From: an uncultured Flavobacteriales bacterium
GTDB lineage: Bacteria > Bacteroidota > Bacteroidia > Flavobacteriales_D > Crocinitomicaceae
Reading direction: 5' to 3'
Assembly: GCA_913059205.1 (NCBI GenBank)
Contig: CAJXRM010000007.1
Location: forward strand, 1 to 58,742
DNA length: 58,742 bases
Shown: positions 53,497 through 58,742 of the stretch, one piece after another
Position numbering within the stretch: the stretch's first letter is position 1
Layout: each line of letters begins with the position of its first letter
Program-made: the position numbers and the translations under genes
Notes under the pieces: model-generated
The model's database searches: none
Seen by the model: only the letters and a program-made list of their open reading frames with translations
Told to the model about the DNA's origin: nothing

Positions 53497-56400
53497 ATGA
53501 AACTGTACTCATTCATTTTTGCAATTTGTTTTTTATCGCACCTAACAGCTCAAATCAATCCACTAAACGGCGTTAAAGAATCAAAACCAACCTATTACGC
53601 CCTGAAAAATGCAACAATTTATGTCTCGCCAGACAAAATTATCAAGAACGGGACGCTTCTAATAAAAGGTGATAAAATTGAAAAATATGGTACACTCATC
53701 TCTATTCCAAAAGAAGCTGTTGAGATCGATTGTTCAGATAAAGTTATTTTCCCTTCGTTTATTGAGTTGAATACGGACATTGGCTTGCCAAAACTTGAAA
53801 GAAAAGGGAGGGAAGAACAACCTCAAATTGATTCTGAAAAGAGCGGTTCAGGATATTGGAACGAAGCCATTCATCCAGAGGTAAAAGCGAGTGAAATGTA
53901 TAAAGTAGATGCTAAAGCAAACAAAGAACTAATTGAAAAAGGGTTTGGCTTTGCGCTTTCTCGTCAAAAAGATGGAATTGCTCAGGGAACCGGAATTTTT
54001 GTATCGCTCGGTTCGACGGATTTTACAGCGTTAAAAATGAGTAAAGATCTCAGCTTTTATTCTTTTTCGAAAGGGGTTTCACGACAATCTTATCCTTCTT
54101 CCCAAATGGGTTCAATTGCACTTTTGCGTCAAGCATTTTACGATGCTGCGTTTTATGCTTCCCATGCACAACGAGAAAACAATGCATTAAAAGCGTTGAA
54201 TGATCAAAAATCAGGAGTACAATTTTTTGATACAAGAGACAAACTAGAAATTCAACGTGCTCAGAAAATAGGTGAAGAATTCAATATTCAATTCGTTTAT
54301 CTTGGTTCTGGAAATGAATACGATATTGTGAACGAATTAAAAATTAAAAAGCCTACACTAGTTCTTCCAATTGACTTTCCGGAAGCTTATGATGTAAAAA
54401 ACCCTTATGTTTCACGTCAAATTCCTTTAAGCCAATTGAAGCATTGGGAACTTGCTCCAATGAACCCTTCCATATTAGCTCAAAACAAAATTCCCTTTTC
54501 AATTTCATCAAATGGAATTAAAACGAGCGCCGATTTTTGGTCAAATCTTAGAAAAGCCATCGAACTCGGTTTATCAGAAAGTGATGCGTTGAAAGCGCTC
54601 ACAGTTACACCAGCTGGAATTGCAGGTTTTTCATCTCAATTGGGAACTCTTGAGGAAAACAAATACGCATGTTTCGTTATCTACTCTAAAAATCCACTTA
54701 CTGAAAAAGCCGAAATTTTAGAGTCATGGTCAATGGGAGAACAAACCATCTTAAAGGCTTCCTCTCCTGAGTCCATCGCAGGAAAATATAATTTACTTAT
54801 TGACAACCAAAAATTTAAGATTGATATAACAGGTGATCCAGATAAATACAAAGGAAAATTAACATATTCTACAACAGCATCCGAACTTATTAAAGATTCA
54901 ACAACGAACTTATTTGTTGATCAGATTGGAAATGATGTGACATTTCAATTCAACATTAAGGATTCAAATTGGAATGGAAGTGTGACTTTACAAGGTAAAG
55001 CAAACTCCAAACTTGGAATTTTTGAAGGTGATGGATTACTTCCAACTGGAAAATGGGTAAAATGGTCGGCTATTAAACTGGAGAAGGCGAAAGCTGAGAA
55101 GGAAGACGTAAAAGCTAACGTTTCAGACACCGCCAAGCACCTTTGGTTTCCAAATATGGCATTTGGTTTAGATTCTCTGGCCAAAAAGGAAAACATCGTT
55201 ATTAAAAACGCAACGATATGGACAGGTGAAGAAGTAATTCAAAATGGATCAGTTGTCGTTCAAAATGGAAAGATTGCATTCGTGGGAGATGGAAACTTTA
55301 AAACACCGACAAACGCGCGTATAATTGATGCAAATGGTAAATATGTTACAAGTGGAATCATCGATGAGCATTCACATATTGCTATTTCAAATGGCGTTAA
55401 TGAGGGTGGACAAGCCATTTCTGCTGAAGTTAGCATTCGCGATGTAATTAATCCAGATGACATAAATATTTACCGCCAGTTGGCTGGAGGAGTTACTACT
55501 TCTCAATTATTGCATGGTTCCGCAAATCCTATTGGTGGGCAATCGGCAATTATCAAGCTAAAATGGGGTGAAACAGCTGAAAACTTGTTATTGGACAATC
55601 AGCCTAAATTCATCAAGTTCGCTCTTGGTGAAAATGTGAAACAGTCCAATTGGGGCGATTACAATACCATCCGTTTTCCGCAAACGCGAATGGGTGTTGA
55701 GCAATTGTATTACGACGCTTTCTCCCGAGCAAGAGAATACGCTAAGAATAAAAAATCCAATCCAAATAAATACCAAGTCGATTTAGAATTGGAAACGTTA
55801 TTGGAAATATTGGATGGGAAACGACACATCACCTGTCACTCCTATGTCCAATCAGAAATCAACATGTTGATGCATGTAGCCGATTCAATGGGATTTAAAA
55901 TAAATACCTTCACGCACATCTTAGAAGGATATAAAGTTGCTGACAAAATGAAAGATCATGGAGCAGGTGGTTCAACATTTTCAGACTGGTGGGCGTACAA
56001 ATACGAAGTAAACGATGCGATTCCTTATAATGCTGCAATAATGCATAATCAAGGAATTACTGTTGCAATTAATTCAGACGATGCTGAAATGGGTAGACGC
56101 TTAAACCAAGAAGCAGCCAAAAGTGTTAAATATGGGAAAATGACGGAATTAGAAGCCTGGAAAATGGTGACTTTAAATCCAGCAAAATTATTGCATATCG
56201 ACGATAGAACTGGTAGTTTGAAAGTTGGAAAGGATGCGGACATCGTTGTATGGTCTTCCAATCCTCTTTCTATAAATGCAATCGTTGAACAAACTATTGT
56301 TGACGGGGCTGTTTATTACGATAAAGACACAGATGCATTGTTGCAACAAAAAAATCAAGCCGAAAAAGCTCGAATCATCTCAAAAATGCTAGATGCAAAC

Positions 56401-56505
56401 TCAACTCCAGATGCGAAAACGCAACCATTTTTCAAACGGAAAAAAGGACATTATCACTGCAATACATTAGGAGAGGAATTATCAACTGAAGAAAATCACC
56501 ATTAA
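53497..56505 (+). CDS. Exported tandem amidohydrolase-like protein; only the C-terminal domain keeps metal ligands
   Basis: 1002 residues from the ATG at 53497 (17 fewer than a start at 53446). The signal peptide ends at LTAQ. Residues 30-430 look like an amidohydrolase fold with the HxH motif lost (VIFPSFIELNTDIGLP). Residues 440-545 are a beta insert. Residues 560-1002 are a second amidohydrolase with H625/H627 in IIDEHSHI, H781 in ITCHSYVQ, H807 in FTHILEG and D861 in NSDDAEMG. It probably hydrolyses a cyclic amide or peptide-like substrate outside the cytoplasm. It lies one base before the next amidohydrolase-like gene. Confidence 0.85.
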   Translation: MKLYSFIFAICFLSHLTAQINPLNGVKESKPTYYALKNATIYVSPDKIIKNGTLLIKGDKIEKYGTLISIPKEAVEIDCSDKVIFPSFIELNTDIGLPKLERKGREEQPQIDSEKSGSGYWNEAIHPEVKASEMYKVDAKANKELIEKGFGFALSRQKDGIAQGTGIFVSLGSTDFTALKMSKDLSFYSFSKGVSRQSYPSSQMGSIALLRQAFYDAAFYASHAQRENNALKALNDQKSGVQFFDTRDKLEIQRAQKIGEEFNIQFVYLGSGNEYDIVNELKIKKPTLVLPIDFPEAYDVKNPYVSRQIPLSQLKHWELAPMNPSILAQNKIPFSISSNGIKTSADFWSNLRKAIELGLSESDALKALTVTPAGIAGFSSQLGTLEENKYACFVIYSKNPLTEKAEILESWSMGEQTILKASSPESIAGKYNLLIDNQKFKIDITGDPDKYKGKLTYSTTASELIKDSTTNLFVDQIGNDVTFQFNIKDSNWNGSVTLQGKANSKLGIFEGDGLLPTGKWVKWSAIKLEKAKAEKEDVKANVSDTAKHLWFPNMAFGLDSLAKKENIVIKNATIWTGEEVIQNGSVVVQNGKIAFVGDGNFKTPTNARIIDANGKYVTSGIIDEHSHIAISNGVNEGGQAISAEVSIRDVINPDDINIYRQLAGGVTTSQLLHGSANPIGGQSAIIKLKWGETAENLLLDNQPKFIKFALGENVKQSNWGDYNTIRFPQTRMGVEQLYYDAFSRAREYAKNKKSNPNKYQVDLELETLLEILDGKRHITCHSYVQSEINMLMHVADSMGFKINTFTHILEGYKVADKMKDHGAGGSTFSDWWAYKYEVNDAIPYNAAIMHNQGITVAINSDDAEMGRRLNQEAAKSVKYGKMTELEAWKMVTLNPAKLLHIDDRTGSLKVGKDADIVVWSSNPLSINAIVEQTIVDGAVYYDKDTDALLQQKNQAEKARIISKMLDANSTPDAKTQPFFKRKKGHYHCNTLGEELSTEENHH

Positions 56506-56506
56506 T

Positions 56507-57781
56507 ATGAAAAATAGTTTATCATTCATTCTTATTTCTCTAATTGCTTTCTCGTCATTCGCACAAGAAAAAGTATTACTTGTAAATGGTTTTCTACACG
56601 TTGGCAACGGAGAAACGCTACAAAGTGCTTTAATCGGAATTGAAAAAGGAAAAATCACTTTGATTAAAAACTCTTTGGCATATACTGTAGACAAAAACGA
56701 ATGGGATACGATTATTCAATTGAACGGAAGACATATTTATCCTGGATTTGTTGCACCAAATTCAACCTTAGGAATTACCGAAATTGATGCGGTCCGTGCA
56801 ACTAGAGATTTTAATGAAGTTGGATCCTTAAACCCACATGTTCGTTCACAAATCGCTTTCAATACGGAATCGAAAGTAATTTCAACTGTCAAAACGAATG
56901 GTGTTTTGCTTACACAAGCAACTCCACGAGGTGGAGTTATTTCAGGAATGTCTTCTGTTATGGCACTAGAAGGTTGGAATTGGGAAGACGCAACAGTAAG
57001 ACAAGATGATGGAATTCATTTAAATTGGCCAGAAAGCATAGACCGAGGAAATCGTTGGGAATCGAATGCGAAAATTGAAAAAAGTAAAACGTACGAAGAG
57101 CACAAACGAGAAATTTACTCCTTCTTTGAAATGGCGAAAGCGTACTCTAGCACAGACAAAAACGACAATAAAGATGCGCGATTTGAAGCGATGCGCCAAT
57201 GTTTCAAAGGAAAACAACGGGTGTATATTCACGCAAACGAAATTCAACAATTGGTCGATATCATCGATTTTTCAAAAGCATTTGATTTGCCATTCCCAGT
57301 TATTGTGGGTGGTTATGACGCCTATTTAATTCCACGCAAACTTGCTGATGCGAAGATTCCTGTAATGTTATTGCGCCCACATAGTTTACCAGAGAACGAA
57401 AATGATGCCGTTAATTTGCCTTACCAACTTCCGTTTTTATTAAAACAAGGAGGCGTAAAATTCTGCCTTCAAAATGAAGGAGATATGGAGGCTATGAATG
57501 CACGAAACATACCTTTCTTAGCGGGAACTGCTATGGCGCATGGTTTAACAGAGGAAGAAGCTATTAGCTCTGTAAGTCTTTGGGCGTGTGAAATTATGGG
57601 AATTGGAGAAAATTATGGTAGTATTGAAAAAGGGAAATCGGCTACACTTTTTGTTTCAGATGGAAGCGCACTTGACATGCGAACGAACAACCTGTTTTTA
57701 GGAATGATTGATGGGAAATTCATCACATTAAATAATACGCAGAGTGAATTGTTTGAGAAGTATCAAGGGAAATATAAGTAA
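56507..57781 (+). CDS. Amidohydrolase-like exported protein lacking metal ligands (probable non-catalytic partner)
   Basis: 424 residues with a signal peptide ending FSSFAQ (20). The fold follows the amidohydrolase composite pattern (VNGFLHVGNGE, GRHIYPGFVAPNSTLG). The canonical PGxxDxHxH has become PGFVAPNST at 79-87, so the first metal ligands are missing. AGTAMAHGLTEEEAI and NYGSIEKGKSATLFVSDG match the C-terminal end of the family. One base separates it from the preceding larger amidohydrolase, so the two may form a complex in which this subunit is structural. Such paired proteins occur in Bacteroidota. Confidence 0.8.
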   Translation: MKNSLSFILISLIAFSSFAQEKVLLVNGFLHVGNGETLQSALIGIEKGKITLIKNSLAYTVDKNEWDTIIQLNGRHIYPGFVAPNSTLGITEIDAVRATRDFNEVGSLNPHVRSQIAFNTESKVISTVKTNGVLLTQATPRGGVISGMSSVMALEGWNWEDATVRQDDGIHLNWPESIDRGNRWESNAKIEKSKTYEEHKREIYSFFEMAKAYSSTDKNDNKDARFEAMRQCFKGKQRVYIHANEIQQLVDIIDFSKAFDLPFPVIVGGYDAYLIPRKLADAKIPVMLLRPHSLPENENDAVNLPYQLPFLLKQGGVKFCLQNEGDMEAMNARNIPFLAGTAMAHGLTEEEAISSVSLWACEIMGIGENYGSIEKGKSATLFVSDGSALDMRTNNLFLGMIDGKFITLNNTQSELFEKYQGKYK

Positions 57782-57905
57782 GACCTTAAGACTAAAAGAT
57801 ACAAGATGTTAAGACTTGTTCTTTTGAACGATTTAATTTTCTCGCGTATTTATACCTGTTTTTAGCGTATAAGTGCTGAATTTTCAAAATTACTTGGACA
57901 ATTCA

Positions 57906-57917
57906 TTTTTTTTTTTT
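57906..57917 (+). other. T homopolymer upstream of the last gene
   Basis: Twelve consecutive T residues lie about 30 bases before the ATG at 57948. Such runs can vary in length between cells and also collect sequencing errors. Position relative to a promoter is unknown. The rest of the 166-base gap 57782-57947 holds only a TTAAGACT pair (57786 and 57809). Confidence 0.4.
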
Positions 57918-57947
57918 GCAAATTGGCGGTGTATTTAAAACCCAACT

Positions 57948-58694
57948 ATGAAAAAACTATTCACTACAATTTTCGTGTGCGGTGTCGCATATCTTTCTTT
58001 TTCTCAAGACAATACACTCCCCACATCTGGCAACGTAGGAGTCGGAACACTCAATCCAACAGCACGTTTAAATGTAAACGGAAATGTAAAAATTGATTCC
58101 TCTTTGGTTATTAATGATTCGTTACGCGTTAACAAAACGATTCGCGTTATGGATAAGGTTTATATTGAAGGAAAAACTGTCATGGGTGATAACGCAGTTG
58201 TTAAACAAAATTTCAAAGTTTTAGGAAACACGAATTTCGACGGAAATGCGACAGTTGATGGTAATTTTAAATTACCCAACGCCGAAACACTTTCAACGAG
58301 TAACTTCACAAATGGAAGTTTTTCTTTTTTGGTATTAAATGATAACGGTGTAGCCAAAAAGGGAGGTCCTGATGACCTATTAAATGCAATTTACAGCCCC
58401 GTTAATAAACAATGTGTTGAAGGTCAACTAATAAATCCTTCATGGAGTAACGGTCCAAACAAAATATATGTAAATTGTCCTCAAGTATTTGTTGGCGTTA
58501 ATACAATACAGCCTCGATCTTCATTGGATGTACGTGGAACAACTTTTACAGAAAAATTGGCCGTTGGTATACATCCAGACCTAGCGGAAGGAAATGTTCA
58601 TATTAAAACAGGTTTGGTAAACCCCTTGGCTAAGTTGTTAATTATTGAAAATGACACACGTAAACTTTTATCACTGGACAACGCTGGCCTACTC
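57948..58694 (+). CDS. Exported repeat protein, 3' end missing
   Basis: 249 real residues, cut by the contig end. The signal peptide ends at FSQ (20). GNVGVGTLNPTARLNVNG near 28-45 and VFVGVNTIQPRSSLDVRG near 180-197 are copies of the GVGT-x-x-P-x-x-x-L-x-V-x-G motif seen in Bacteroidota surface proteins and in phage tail-fibre-like proteins. Residues 50-105 form a beta-helix-like run. The apparent stop at 58713-58715 lies in adapter, so the last six residues of that frame (LSLIHI) are not real. The full protein may carry a T9SS tail beyond the contig. Confidence 0.8.
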
Positions 58695-58742
58695 CTGTCT
58701 CTTATACACATCTGACGCTGCCGACGATCTACTCTGTGTAGA
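58695..58742. other. Illumina Nextera adapter (P5/i5 side), not genomic
   Basis: The reverse complement of the mosaic end is at 58695-58713, followed by the read-1 adapter remainder (58714-58727). Next come TCTACTCT (58728-58735), which is the reverse complement of the i5 index I know as S504, and the start of the P5 primer at 58736-58742. This is untrimmed library sequence. Confidence 0.98.

Noticed and set aside
1..58742. Mobile element or defence island
   Set aside because: No transposase, integrase, CRISPR repeat, toxin-antitoxin pair or restriction gene was seen. The Tn5 mosaic ends at the two termini are library adapters, not a transposon.

Overview
The window is a low-GC, gene-dense stretch of a Bacteroidota chromosome, most likely a flavobacterium-like organism (Flavobacteriales; Crocinitomicaceae/Fluviicola-type is my guess from gene style, not a proof). 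The evidence is four type IX secretion (T9SS) client proteins with type A or type B sorting domains, a GldM-like exported protein, DUF5686 and DUF349 proteins, a MurF-Alr fusion, homodimeric glycyl-tRNA synthetase, and Bacteroidota-type -7 boxes (TAnnTTTG) in front of several genes. No tRNA, rRNA, CRISPR array, insertion sequence or phage was recognised. No gene-free stretch exceeds about 185 bases. Both ends are not biological: positions 1-49 and 58695-58742 are Illumina Nextera adapter with index sequences, so real genomic DNA is about 50-58694.

Layout. 91-6725 (+): an SDR-like epimerase, a large PKD-domain T9SS type B protein, a radical SAM/SPASM protein whose true start lies upstream of any ATG/GTG/TTG, and an overlapping pair of exported proteins ending in a T9SS type A client. 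6742-9825 (-): a DUF5686 outer-membrane-type protein and a GldM-C-like exported protein. 9920-17820: an exported FAD amine-oxidase-like protein (+), a methyltransferase and PaaZ (-), a small STAS-like protein (+), and the minus-strand engB / metallo-beta-lactamase-rhodanese / dusB group. 17919-21864: an HMA-domain lipoprotein, an alpha/beta hydrolase and a VWA protein (+), meeting an S66 LD-carboxypeptidase (-) stop-to-stop. 21888-26239 (-): a lipoprotein, then the pfkB / DUF349 / membrane-protein operon. 26404-33196 (+): AsmA-like protein, two BaiN/HI0933-type flavoproteins and glycyl-tRNA synthetase, closed by a strong terminator. 33265-35615: a small rhodanese, a small membrane protein and an orphan histidine kinase. 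35601-44089 (-): a 1344-residue T9SS client, a secreted GH-A-like glycosidase candidate, an M28 peptidase and an acidic cytoplasmic protein in a tight operon. 44273-47115 (+): tdk and murF-alr, overlapping by 4 bases. 47117-48962 (-): LEA2-type lipoprotein and M20 dipeptidase. 49096-51348 (+): choice-of-anchor-L T9SS type B protein. 51423-53380 (-): cytochrome b-like protein, cytochrome c lipoprotein and hflX. 53497-57781 (+): two amidohydrolase-family exported proteins, of which only one domain keeps the metal ligands. 57948-58694 (+): an exported protein cut by the contig end.

Most of this is ordinary core genome. Genes that plausibly work together are: envelope and surface proteins carried by T9SS; tdk with murF-alr (DNA precursor and peptidoglycan precursor supply in one transcript); the cytochrome b / cytochrome c pair; and the exported GH-like / M28 pair, which could form a surface or periplasmic degradation step. 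I found no clear, wholly new multi-gene system. The best leads are the radical SAM gene without a standard start codon, the GH-A-like/M28/acidic-protein operon, the nested palindromes before tdk, and the amidohydrolase set with inactive copies.
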